In this document: piece by piece, positions 8,253 through 18,646 of the stretch
How the letters are laid out: every line of letters begins with the position of its first letter
Position numbering within the stretch: the stretch's first letter is position 1
Origin: Rhodanobacter sp. ANJX3
GTDB lineage: Bacteria; Pseudomonadota; Gammaproteobacteria; Xanthomonadales; Rhodanobacteraceae
DNA: 64,000 nt
Assembly: GCF_014200755.1 (NCBI RefSeq)
Contig: NZ_JACHCM010000001.1
Span: forward strand, 956,367-1,020,366
Direction: 5' to 3'
Notes under the pieces: generated by a model
Told to the model about the DNA's origin: nothing
What the model saw: only the letters and a program-made list of their open reading frames with translations
Databases searched by the model: none
Made by a program: the position numbers and the translations under genes

Positions 8253-9670
8253 CCCGCCTGCCGCGGCTTTCCATCTTCGCGCGCACGTTTCTTTTGATGC
8301 TTTGCGCCTTGGTGATTTCCGCGGCGATCGGTTTTGCCGTGCTGGTGCTGCAGCCGCCGGGACAAAATAGCGGTGTGCGCGTGATCGAACTGGTGTCGGC
8401 ATTGCGCTTGGACCAGCAGCCGATCGGGCCGTTTGGCCCGCCCGGAACGGGACCGGCACCAAGCAACGGCCCCACGCCGGGCTCGGGGCCGGAACCCCAC
8501 TCGGGGCCCGAACCGGGCATGCCGCGTTTCATGCCGCCTCCCGTCGATGTGGATATCAGCGTTTCCGCACAGGCGCCGAAGGGATTCAGCGGCTACGACG
8601 CGCGGGCATCGTCGAAGATGACAAAGCGACTGTCGTCGATGATGAATGTCTCCAGCGATGCGCTGCGCGTTTATATCGTCGACACGACGATGGATACGAT
8701 GGCCGGCAGCAGCCCGCTGGACGCGGCGATCAAGGGCGGCTTTGTCATCGGCATACGGCAAACCGACGGCCTGTGGCGCATCGCGTCCAAGGCGCCGGAA
8801 ACGTTTCCCAGCGTGTTTCAACAGGAGCTGCTGTGGCTGTTCGGCCTCGGCCTGCTGGTGCTGCTGCCGATCGCCTGGCTGTTTGCGCGAACGCTGGCCG
8901 CGCCGATCCGCCAATTCGCCGACGCCGCCGAGCGGCTCGGCAGCGATACCAATGCGCCGCCGGTGCCGCGCAACGGCCCGCGCGAAATGCTGCGCGCGGT
9001 CGACTCGTTCAACGCGATGCAGGCGCGCATCAATCGCATGATGCAGGAACGCACGCACATGATCGGCGCGATCGCGCACGACCTGCGCACGCCGCTGGCG
9101 CGCCTGTCGTTTCGGCTGGACGGCCTGCCCAGTCCGCTCGGTGAAAAGGTCGAAGCCGATATCCAGGAAATGAAAACCATGATTTCTGCAGCGCTGGATT
9201 TCATCCACGATCGCTCGCTGGGCCTGCACAAGCAGCGGCTGGATTTTCGCCTGCTGGTGGAGAGCGTGGCCGACGACCTGGTCGATGTCGGCCACGACGT
9301 GATCGTGCAGCCCGGGCCGGCGATTACGCTGGAAGGCGACCCGGTGGCGCTGCGCCGCGCGGTGGTGAACCTGGTCGAGAATGGACTGAAGTACGGCGAG
9401 CGCGTGCGCATGTATCCGCGCACGGTCGAGCACGAATGCGTGCTGGAGATCGACGACGATGGCCCGGGCATTCCCGATGCGTTGCAGCGGCAGGTGTTCG
9501 AACCGTTTTTCCGCATGGAAGCCTCACGCAACCGCGGCACCGGTGGCATCGGCCTGGGCCTGGCCACGGTGCGCGCGATCGTCTTCGATCACGGCGGCAC
9601 GGTGGAACTGCGCAACCGCAAGGACGGCGGCCTGCGCGTGGTGATGGCGCTGCCGCTGGCGGCGGGGTGA
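8249..9670 (+). CDS. Sensor histidine kinase with Pro/Gly-rich sensor region
   Basis: A 473-residue membrane kinase partnered with the preceding response regulator. It starts at a GTG overlapping the regulator's TGA. TM1 is about residues 12-34 and TM2 about 192-213. Between them is a periplasmic domain whose first part (residues 58-98) is dominated by GP/PP pairs with GPxP-type repeats, unusual for a sensor. A HAMP linker, the H-box AIAHDLRTPLARL (H277) and an HATPase domain with N-box VNLVENGLKYG and GTGGIGLGLATVRAI follow. The signal is unknown; a low-complexity proline-rich loop suggests protein-protein or cell-wall contact rather than small-molecule binding, but that is inference. Confidence 0.92.
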   Translation: MTRLPRLSIFARTFLLMLCALVISAAIGFAVLVLQPPGQNSGVRVIELVSALRLDQQPIGPFGPPGTGPAPSNGPTPGSGPEPHSGPEPGMPRFMPPPVDVDISVSAQAPKGFSGYDARASSKMTKRLSSMMNVSSDALRVYIVDTTMDTMAGSSPLDAAIKGGFVIGIRQTDGLWRIASKAPETFPSVFQQELLWLFGLGLLVLLPIAWLFARTLAAPIRQFADAAERLGSDTNAPPVPRNGPREMLRAVDSFNAMQARINRMMQERTHMIGAIAHDLRTPLARLSFRLDGLPSPLGEKVEADIQEMKTMISAALDFIHDRSLGLHKQRLDFRLLVESVADDLVDVGHDVIVQPGPAITLEGDPVALRRAVVNLVENGLKYGERVRMYPRTVEHECVLEIDDDGPGIPDALQRQVFEPFFRMEASRNRGTGGIGLGLATVRAIVFDHGGTVELRNRKDGGLRVVMALPLAAG

Positions 9671-9701
9671 GTGTGATTCTTCGGAAAAGTGCCCACGGCG
9701 C

Positions 9702-10125
9702 TTAGTGACGACAGCTCGGCAACCCGGTCAGCCAGGCCGCGGCCGCATCCATCACGCTGTCGGTGCCGGTATCGGGGAGCGTCGCCACGGCCTGATCGGG
9801 CTCGAGTTTGCCGCCGTAGGCTTTGCCGTTGCGATCAAGATCAACCGACCGTGTCAGCACCAAGAGGCTGCCATCTGCCAACGGATAAACGACGTTGCCG
9901 GTACTGAGGCCGTATGTGGCACTGCCGAAGGAGCGCGTGGCCGGCCGCCCGCGAAAGGCGATCGCGACGACCTCGCCCGAACTAGCCGTTCTGGGCCCGG
10001 TAAGTACGGCCACCGCTTTTTGTGAAAGATCGGGACCGTGTGGATCGGACGCGTCCAGGCCCTGGCCGACCGACGGCCGCTGTACTTTGCCGTGAGCGTC
10101 GCCAGCAGGCGGCTGGGCGAGGCTG
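9702..10125 (-). pseudogene. 5'-truncated S41-family peptidase remnant
   Basis: The minus-strand frame encodes the C-terminal part of an S41 (C-terminal-processing-like) peptidase: VAVLTGPRTASSGEVVAIAFRGR with the catalytic-type serine context, then FGSATYGLSTGN, DGSLLVLT and GGKLEPDQAV, ending at TAA 9702. Recognisable similarity fades near 10110-10125, and no start codon or N-terminal half follows. Although the frame stays open to about 10285, that part runs antisense to a cytochrome b fragment. The best reading is a gene that lost its 5' half. The upper boundary is approximate. Confidence 0.7.
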
Positions 10126-10335
10126 TGGGCCGGCGGGTATCCGATGATGCTGAGCGAATCGCTGCGGCTGCCCCCGATTTTTCCGGTAAGCGCGGATGCG
10201 TTCGCGCTGCGGCGGCACGCGCACGGCTTTTTTGCGGTGCTGACGTTTCTGGCGCCTATGGGCGCTGCGCTGTATCACGGGCTGATTCGCCGCGACGGCG
10301 TGCTCTCGAGCATGGCGGGGCGACGCGCTCCGTAG
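10096..10335 (+). pseudogene. 5'-truncated cytochrome b561-like remnant
   Basis: The open frame encodes only the last quarter of a cytochrome b/b561-type membrane protein. It shows GGYPMML, LPPIFPVS, then LRRHAHGFFAVLTFLAPMG (C-terminal helix with a heme-type histidine) and AALYHGLIRRDGVLSSMAG, a very typical C-terminal end. The first helices are absent; a TGA at 10093 closes the frame upstream. It abuts the opposite-strand S41 remnant, so one deletion between two divergent genes could have removed both 5' halves. Probably non-functional. Confidence 0.65.
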
Positions 10336-10387
10336 TGATCGGTACGCTGCCCGTGGGGGCGTCGCTCCAACGATTATTGTTTCGGCT

Positions 10388-10465
10388 CGTCATTCCAGCG
10401 CAAGCTGGAACCCAGTGACTTGGCGATATGACGGGCGCTGAGTGCTGGCGTTCGCCGGGATGACG
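10388..10465. repeat. Dispersed hairpin element (CGTCATTCC...GGGATGACG)
   Basis: A 78-base element with near-complementary ends (CGTCATTCC / GGGATGACG). It contains an inner hairpin with seven-base arms TTCCAGC and GCTGGAA around a GCAA loop. The layout matches the common xanthomonad intergenic repeats; a shorter relative is at 29308-29335. It follows the truncated cytochrome gene, a typical site for such elements. Confidence 0.65.
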
Positions 10466-10572
10466 GGTGCGGGCTGCGGCGTGGCTCGGCATTTCAACTA
10501 TTGAAGTGTGAGCTGCAACCAAGGCACATAAACATCCATGTCCGAAAACGGCGAGTTGGGCCGCTGTGCCGG

Positions 10573-10581
10573 TGCTAGCCT
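10573..10581 (+). promoter_or_regulatory. Extended -10 directly before alkA
   Basis: TG-C-TAGCCT ends six bases before the ATG at 10588, with no Shine-Dalgarno sequence between. The transcript would begin at or next to the start codon, so the mRNA is probably leaderless. The same TGCTAGC arrangement precedes phaR. Confidence 0.45.
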
Positions 10582-10587
10582 GCACGC

Positions 10588-12120
10588 ATGTCCGAACCCG
10601 CCGCCACCCTGCCCGACACCCAGATCTGCGAAAACGCGCGGCTCAGCCGCGACGCGCGCTTCGACGGGCTGTTTTTTACTGCGGTCAGCAGCACCGGTAT
10701 TTACTGCCGCCCGGTATGCCCGGCGCCGGTGCCGAAGCGCGAGAACGTCCGCTATTTCGCCAACGCCGCCAGCGCAGAAGCGGCCGGCTATCGACCGTGC
10801 CTGCGCTGCCGGCCGGAGCTGGCGCCGGGCAACGCGCTCTGGCAGCGCGGCGATCATGTGGTGGCGCGCGCGCTGAAGCTGATCGAGGGCGGCGCGCTGG
10901 AGGATCAGTCGCTGGAGCAGCTCGCCGCGCGACTGGCGATCGGCGCACGGCAGCTGCGGCGGCTGTTTGTCGAACGCGTGGGCGCGCCGCCGATCAGCGT
11001 GCATACGACGCGCCGCCTGCTGTTCGCCAAGCAGCTGCTGACCGAAACGGCGCTGCCGGTGACGGAAGTGGCGCTGGCCTCGGGCTTTCGCAGCCTGCGC
11101 CGGTTCAACGACGCGTTTGCCCAGGCGAACCGGATCGCGCCGCGCGAGCTGCGGCGTCATCCGCGCGCCACCGGCGACGCGGCGCTGGCACTGCGGCTGG
11201 GTTATCGGCCGCCGTACGACTTCGAAGCCTTGCTGGCGTTTCTGCGCGGCCGCGCGCTGCCCGGCGTGGAGCGGGTCGACGAGCACAGCTATGCGCGCGT
11301 GTTCGGCCCCAGCGACTCGCCGGGCTGGCTACGGCTGAGCGCGTGGCCGGACGGCGAGCACGCGCTGCGGCTGCAGTTGCACTGCCCGCAGCCTTCACAG
11401 CTGCTCGGCGTGGTGACGACGCTGCGGCGCATGTTCGACCTGGATGCGAACCCGCAGGCGATCGCCGATACGTTTCATCATGACGCGGTGCTGGGTCCGC
11501 TGATCGCCAAACGACCGGGCCTGCGCCTGCCCGGCGGCTGGGACGGCTTCGAGATTGCAGTGCGCGCGATTCTCGGCCAGCAGATCAGCGTGGCTGCGGC
11601 GCGCACGCTGGCCACGCGCATCGTGCAGCGTTACGGCGAGCCGCTGCCCATTGTCGGGGTGCCGGGGCTGGAGCGTTTGTTTCCCACTGCCGCCGCTCTC
11701 GCCGAGGCCGATCTGCGCGAGATCGGCGTGACCACCGCGCGCGCGGCGACAATTCGCGGTGTAGCGCAGGCGTTGCTGGATGGCCGCGTGGATTTTCGCG
11801 CGGAGCAGACGCTGGAGGCCTTTGTCGAGCGCTGGATCGCGCTGCCCGGCATCGGCGAATGGACGGCGCATTACATCGCCATGCGTGCGCTGAGCGAACC
11901 GGATGCGTTTCCCGCGGCGGATCTTATTTTGCGACGCGAGGCGGCCATGGACGACGTGCCGTTGACGACGAAAGCGTTGAACGCACGCGCCGAGGCGTGG
12001 CGACCGTGGCGTGCCTATGCCGTGATGCATCTGTGGCGCGGCGCATCGGACAACGTACCCAATCTCAAACAGACGTCTGCCAAACAGACCACCGACAAGC
12101 CGACGAGGGCGACGCGATGA
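10588..12120 (+). CDS. alkA: Ada-type N-domain fused to AlkA DNA glycosylase
   Basis: Bifunctional alkylation-repair protein of 510 residues. Residues 1-80 are the Ada zinc domain, with cysteines in IYCRPVCPAP and CLRCRPE that accept a methyl group from phosphotriesters. About residues 90-190 form an AraC-type helix-turn-helix (LRRFNDAFAQANRIAPRELRR). The rest is the AlkA N-terminal domain plus the HhH-GPD glycosylase fold (ALPGIGEWTAHYIAMRAL) with catalytic aspartate in FPAADLILRR. It excises 3-methyladenine-type bases and probably senses damage through the zinc domain to control transcription. The last four bases overlap ogt, so both are made together. It carries no methyltransferase domain of its own; that role is in the adjacent ogt. 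Confidence 0.93.
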   Translation: MSEPAATLPDTQICENARLSRDARFDGLFFTAVSSTGIYCRPVCPAPVPKRENVRYFANAASAEAAGYRPCLRCRPELAPGNALWQRGDHVVARALKLIEGGALEDQSLEQLAARLAIGARQLRRLFVERVGAPPISVHTTRRLLFAKQLLTETALPVTEVALASGFRSLRRFNDAFAQANRIAPRELRRHPRATGDAALALRLGYRPPYDFEALLAFLRGRALPGVERVDEHSYARVFGPSDSPGWLRLSAWPDGEHALRLQLHCPQPSQLLGVVTTLRRMFDLDANPQAIADTFHHDAVLGPLIAKRPGLRLPGGWDGFEIAVRAILGQQISVAAARTLATRIVQRYGEPLPIVGVPGLERLFPTAAALAEADLREIGVTTARAATIRGVAQALLDGRVDFRAEQTLEAFVERWIALPGIGEWTAHYIAMRALSEPDAFPAADLILRREAAMDDVPLTTKALNARAEAWRPWRAYAVMHLWRGASDNVPNLKQTSAKQTTDKPTRATR

Positions 12121-12647
12121 GCAAGCCGAGCGAAACGATTTACTACGACGATATGCCAAGCCCGATCGGCTTGCTGCGCCTGGTGGCGGATAGGCACGGC
12201 CTGCGTGAGGTGCGTTTTGCCGAACCGCGCCATCCGCGTTCCACGCCGGCCGATTGGGTTCGGGCGAGCGAGCCGCTGGCGTTTGCGCGTGTGCAGCTGG
12301 AGGAATATTTTGCCGGCGAACGCGTGGCCTTCGATCTGCCATTGCATCCGCTGGGCACGCCGTTTCAGCTGAGCGTGTGGCGCGAGCTGGCGCGTATTCC
12401 CTATGCCGCCACCGCCAGCTATGGCGATATCGCCAAACGCATCGACAATCCGGCCGCTGTTCGCGCGGTGGGCTCTGCGAACGGGCAGAACCCCATTCCG
12501 ATCATCGTGCCCTGCCATCGCGTGATCGGCAGTAACGGCAGCCTCACCGGCTTCGGTGGCGGCCTGCCGACCAAGCAGTTTCTACTGGCATTGGAACAGC
12601 GGATCGCCGGGCGCGATCTGTTTACCGCGAGCGGCTCTGGCAAGTAG
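12117..12647 (+). CDS. ogt: Methylated-DNA-protein cysteine methyltransferase
   Basis: Direct reversal of O6-methylguanine damage by suicidal methyl transfer to C133 in the IIVPCHRVIG motif. The 176-residue length and the PFQLSVWRELARIPYAATASYGDIA region are typical of the DNA-binding domain. The ATG overlaps the alkA stop (ATGA), so with alkA it forms an adaptive-response-like operon in which the Ada domains are distributed over two proteins. Confidence 0.95.
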   Translation: MSKPSETIYYDDMPSPIGLLRLVADRHGLREVRFAEPRHPRSTPADWVRASEPLAFARVQLEEYFAGERVAFDLPLHPLGTPFQLSVWRELARIPYAATASYGDIAKRIDNPAAVRAVGSANGQNPIPIIVPCHRVIGSNGSLTGFGGGLPTKQFLLALEQRIAGRDLFTASGSGK

Positions 12648-12692
12648 CGCGACGGCTCGTCGCCCGCCACGCCATCTTGTACACAGCTACAG

Positions 12693-13226
12693 CTATCGAC
12701 CGCCGCCGGCGGGCTTGGCGGGCGATGGCGTCACCGGTACAACCACTTGGCCCGGCGGCGGCGTAGCGTTGTAACGGTCGATAATGCTTTGCTGGCGCGC
12801 GCGATCGATGCGCTGCTGAGCAGCGTTGGCCTGATCCATCTGCTGCTGCATCGGCTGCTGCGTCTGCGGGTTATTGGCGTACGGGCGCATCACGTTCTGG
12901 CCCAGCGCCTGATGATTCTGCTGCTCGACCTGCGCCTGCTGCAGTTGGCTGCGCACCTGGGCCTGCTGCATCTTCTGCTGAAGCTGCGCGTTGGCCGACG
13001 GCTGCACAATCACCGCGCGAGGTGCCGCCACGGGTGCAGGCTTCACCGGCGGCGGCGTTGCCGGCGCAGGCGTGGTCGCAGCGGCCGCACCAGTGGTCAC
13101 CGCCAGCCATAAGGCCGCCGGTAAAACACGCAAGCGCGCGGCGCGTTTTCTTGCGGCAGGCGCAACGGCGCAGGCGTGTGGTGAGTGGACAACCACGTCG
13201 GCGGGAATCTGAGATGTATTCGTCAT
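12693..13226 (-). CDS. Q-rich exported protein of unknown function
   Basis: A 177-residue protein with a long basic N-terminus, then a hydrophobic export segment (VLPAALWLAVTTGAAAA). A Pro/Ala linker follows, then a region of about 80 residues very rich in Gln, Asn and Ala (QLQQKMQQAQVRSQLQQAQVEQ) that looks helical and possibly coiled-coil. The C-terminus is again proline-rich. No known domain recognised. The unusually long n-region makes the start uncertain. It is divergent from the NPP-type phosphodiesterase gene with about 50 bases between starts, so the two may share a control region. Confidence 0.6.
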   Translation of the reverse strand: MTNTSQIPADVVVHSPHACAVAPAARKRAARLRVLPAALWLAVTTGAAAATTPAPATPPPVKPAPVAAPRAVIVQPSANAQLQQKMQQAQVRSQLQQAQVEQQNHQALGQNVMRPYANNPQTQQPMQQQMDQANAAQQRIDRARQQSIIDRYNATPPPGQVVVPVTPSPAKPAGGGR

Positions 13227-13275
13227 GGCGGTGCGCGATCATGGGGGATGGTGAGAACATCTTGAGAGCCTCTGC

Positions 13276-14544
13276 ATGAAGATCCTGTTGCGCCCTTTGT
13301 TAATTTTACTGGCGGCATTCAGCACCGGTTGCGCCACGCCGCCGCGCACCGATGCCACCGCTCACTCGCCGGCGCCGCTGCTGCTCATTTCCATCGATGC
13401 CTATCGCGCCGATTACATCGACCGCGGGCTGAGCCCGACGCTGGCGATGCTGGCCAAGGACGGCGTGCATGCCGACGCGATGCAGCCCTCGTTCCCGTCG
13501 CTGACCTTTCCCAACCACTACACCCTCGTGACCGGCCTGCGCCCGGATCACCACGGCATCGTCAACAACACGATGGTCGATCCCACGCTGGGCAAGTTTT
13601 CGCTGAGCAACCGCCACGCGGTGAGCGACGGCCGCTGGTGGAACGAAGCCACGCCGATCTGGGAAACCGCCGAGGCGCACGGCCTGCGCACCGCCACGAT
13701 GTTCTGGCCCGGCTCCGAAGCCACTATCCACGGCCGTCATCCGGATAAGTGGAAGCCGTTCGATGGCGCCGTGACGGCGAATGCCCGCGTCGATCAGGTA
13801 CTGGCCTGGCTGAACGAACCGGCGGACCGGCGGCCGACCTTTGTCACGTTGTATTTCGATGCGGTGGATCATGCCGGCCACACCTATGGCCCGGACTCGC
13901 CGCAGGTCGACGATGCGCTGCGTACCACCGACGCGGCGCTCGCGCGGCTGGTGCAAGGACTGAAGCAGGATGGCCTGTTCGACACGATGAATATCATCAT
14001 CGTGGCCGATCACGGCATGGCCAGCGTGCCGCTGGCGAACAACGTGATGATCGACAAGCTGATTCCGATCGACACGGTGCAGACGGTGAGCATGGGCGTT
14101 CTGGCCGGCTTCAATCCGACATCGGACACGCCCGATGCGCGCCGCGACTTTGGCATGGTCGAACACACGCTGGAACAGCCGCAGCAGCACATGCGCTGCT
14201 GGGACAAGACGCGCGTGCCGAAGCGGCTGGACTACGGCAGCAATCCGCGCGTGCCGCAGCTGCTGTGCCTGGCCGACGTCGGCTGGCGCATCACCACCAC
14301 CGAATACGCCGCCAGCCATGCCGGCCATATCAGCATCGGCGAACACGGTTACGACAATGCCGACCCGCGGATGCAGGCGGTGTTTGTGGCGCACGGCCCG
14401 GGCTTTCTCAGTGGCGTGAAAGTGCCCGCGTTCCCGAATGTGGACGTCTATCCGCTGATGACGCATCTGCTGCAAATTCCGGCCGCGCCGAACGACGGCG
14501 ACTACGATGCGGTGAAAGGCATGCTGAAACCGGACGCCCGTTGA
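13276..14544 (+). CDS. NPP-type nucleotide pyrophosphatase/phosphodiesterase
   Basis: Exported alkaline-phosphatase-superfamily enzyme of 422 residues. The N-terminus is a signal sequence ending in a lipobox-like AFSTGC (C19), so it may be a lipoprotein. Metal and nucleophile residues are visible: D41 in LLISIDAYR, nucleophile T77 in FPSLTFPNHYTLVTG, D and H in YFDAVDHAGHTYGP, DH in IIVADHGM and H in GEHGYD. The family cleaves phosphodiester or pyrophosphate bonds of nucleotides and related molecules outside the cytoplasm; the exact substrate is unknown. It ends seven bases before a LysR gene on the same strand. Confidence 0.88.
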   Translation: MKILLRPLLILLAAFSTGCATPPRTDATAHSPAPLLLISIDAYRADYIDRGLSPTLAMLAKDGVHADAMQPSFPSLTFPNHYTLVTGLRPDHHGIVNNTMVDPTLGKFSLSNRHAVSDGRWWNEATPIWETAEAHGLRTATMFWPGSEATIHGRHPDKWKPFDGAVTANARVDQVLAWLNEPADRRPTFVTLYFDAVDHAGHTYGPDSPQVDDALRTTDAALARLVQGLKQDGLFDTMNIIIVADHGMASVPLANNVMIDKLIPIDTVQTVSMGVLAGFNPTSDTPDARRDFGMVEHTLEQPQQHMRCWDKTRVPKRLDYGSNPRVPQLLCLADVGWRITTTEYAASHAGHISIGEHGYDNADPRMQAVFVAHGPGFLSGVKVPAFPNVDVYPLMTHLLQIPAAPNDGDYDAVKGMLKPDAR

Positions 14545-14551
14545 AGCGGGC

Positions 14552-17117
<2,566 letters not shown>

Positions 17118-17266
17118 GGCGATGCTCCGATCAGGCGACGATAGGCCGGGATGGCGCAAGATTAGTCCATCGCATCCAGACGATCGATCAGGCAAAACGT
17201 CCGCTTTGAGAGGTTTGGCGTATCGATACAGACCATGGCATCACCCGCGAAGTGCCGCCTTTCACC

Positions 17267-18430
17267 TCAGCGCTCGGGCCAGTACCACGCGGGCTCGTCG
17301 AGCTGACCTTGGCCGATGATGCGGGTCTGGCTGAGGTCTTTTTCAAGCGCCACCGTATGGCAGTCAGGCACGCTTTCAAGCGCCGCGATAAGGCGAGGCG
17401 CATGGGAGACCACCCAGAGCTGGCTGCGCTTCGACGCCTTCACTATCAGCCGCGCCAGCGCAGGCAGCAGATCGGGATGAAGGCTGGTTTCCGGCTCGTT
17501 CAAGACCATCAACGGCGGTGGCCTTGGGGTATGCAAGGCCGCAATCCACAACAGGTAGCGCAGCGTGCCATCGGACAGTTCGGCCGAGGACAGCGGCCGC
17601 AGCAGACCATGCTGACGAAACATCAGGCCGAAGCGGTCGTCGCTGGTCGTCACGCTGACGCAGGCGCCGGGAAACGCATCGTCGACCGCTTCATCGAGCG
17701 CCTGCACATCGCCGATTTCGCGAATGGTCTGCCAGGCAGCGGCAAGATCGCGGCCATCGTGACTCAGCACCGGCGTACGCGTACCCAGTTGCGACCAGCG
17801 TGCCGGAGCGTCCATGTCGGACCGAAAATGATCGTAAAACCGCCAGCCGCGTATCGATTCGCGCAGCGCCATCACCTCCGGCGCGCGCTCGGGGTCGGCG
17901 ATCTGGGTAAACATGCTTTCATAGGCACTCAGATGCTCGGCGACGACACGCCAGCTGCGGCCATCGCGCACGCGCACCATTGGCCCACGGCGGTCGACCA
18001 GCACGTTCGACGAACGCAGAAACGGACCCGCCCAGATCGCTTCGCGCTTGATTTCGGGGTCGAGCGAAAACGCCGATGGCGGAATAGGTGGCGGCATGCC
18101 GAGATCGATCGCATAGCCAAAGTCTTCGCTTGCAAAACCCAGCTTGAGCGCAACCGGCTCCGTGCGCTTAGTACCTTGAATCGGTATCTCGCCCGTCTGC
18201 ATGCGACGCGTGATCTTTTCCGGGCCTGCCCACAGCGTCGAGGAAAGACCGCCTTCGCGGGCCAGCGCATTCACCACGCCGCCATTGGCGGTCTCCGCCA
18301 GCAGGCGCAAGGCGCGATACAGATTCGACTTGCCGCTGCCGTTGGCGCCGGTGACGAGGTTCAGCCGTCCGAGCGGCAGCGTCAGCGATCGCAGCGAACG
18401 ATAGTTGGCTATGGCCAGCGTGCTGAGCAT
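17267..18430 (-). CDS. RecF/OLD-like AAA ATPase (AAA_21 type)
   Basis: A 387-residue soluble ATPase. The N-terminus has the SMC/RecF style (LAIANYRSLRSLTLPLGRLN) and Walker A GANGSGKSN (residues 28-36). The ABC-like signature region is LSSAELSDGTLRYLLWIAAL, and Walker B is LMVLNEPETSLHP (E312), followed by the H-loop VVSHAPRLI. No nuclease (TOPRIM) domain or partner gene is adjacent. Similar solitary ATPases occur widely; some are parts of phage defence or DNA metabolism systems, many have no known role. GGAAGGA precedes the ATG. Function cannot be assigned. Confidence 0.85.
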   Translation of the reverse strand: MLSTLAIANYRSLRSLTLPLGRLNLVTGANGSGKSNLYRALRLLAETANGGVVNALAREGGLSSTLWAGPEKITRRMQTGEIPIQGTKRTEPVALKLGFASEDFGYAIDLGMPPPIPPSAFSLDPEIKREAIWAGPFLRSSNVLVDRRGPMVRVRDGRSWRVVAEHLSAYESMFTQIADPERAPEVMALRESIRGWRFYDHFRSDMDAPARWSQLGTRTPVLSHDGRDLAAAWQTIREIGDVQALDEAVDDAFPGACVSVTTSDDRFGLMFRQHGLLRPLSSAELSDGTLRYLLWIAALHTPRPPPLMVLNEPETSLHPDLLPALARLIVKASKRSQLWVVSHAPRLIAALESVPDCHTVALEKDLSQTRIIGQGQLDEPAWYWPER

Positions 18431-18570
18431 GGATGCAATCCTTCCGTGGGTCGGTGCAGACGTTTTAGCATCTCGATCGCTTGAACGCAGCAGCGGTCAC
18501 GATCGGTCAATCGGCGCCGCGCAAGACAGTCTCGCCGACACGTTGAAAGGCAGCGGAGCGGCTTTGGTCG

Positions 18571-18597
18571 GTTGGGGAGAGCGCAGCGATGCCCAAC
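18571..18597. repeat. Imperfect hairpin GTTGGG...GCCCAAC
   Basis: Within the 216-base gap between the AAA ATPase and the glycoside-hydrolase-like gene, short complementary arms GTTGGG and CCCAAC flank a purine-rich loop. It looks like a degraded intergenic repeat. Nothing else was recognised in this gap. Confidence 0.3.
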
Positions 18598-18646
18598 AGC
18601 ATGCCGACGAAATTCTTTCTATTCGCGGCATCCGTAACTCAAAAAA

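Noticed and set aside
12067..12080. Possible further copy of the GACGTC palindrome (CAGACGTCTG)
   Set aside because: Only eight central bases match, it lies inside the alkA coding end and lacks the flanking bases shared by the other copies.
17267..18430. Reading the AAA ATPase as part of a defence system
   Set aside because: No partner nuclease, reverse transcriptase, methylase or effector lies within several genes, so the claim is kept as an open question only.
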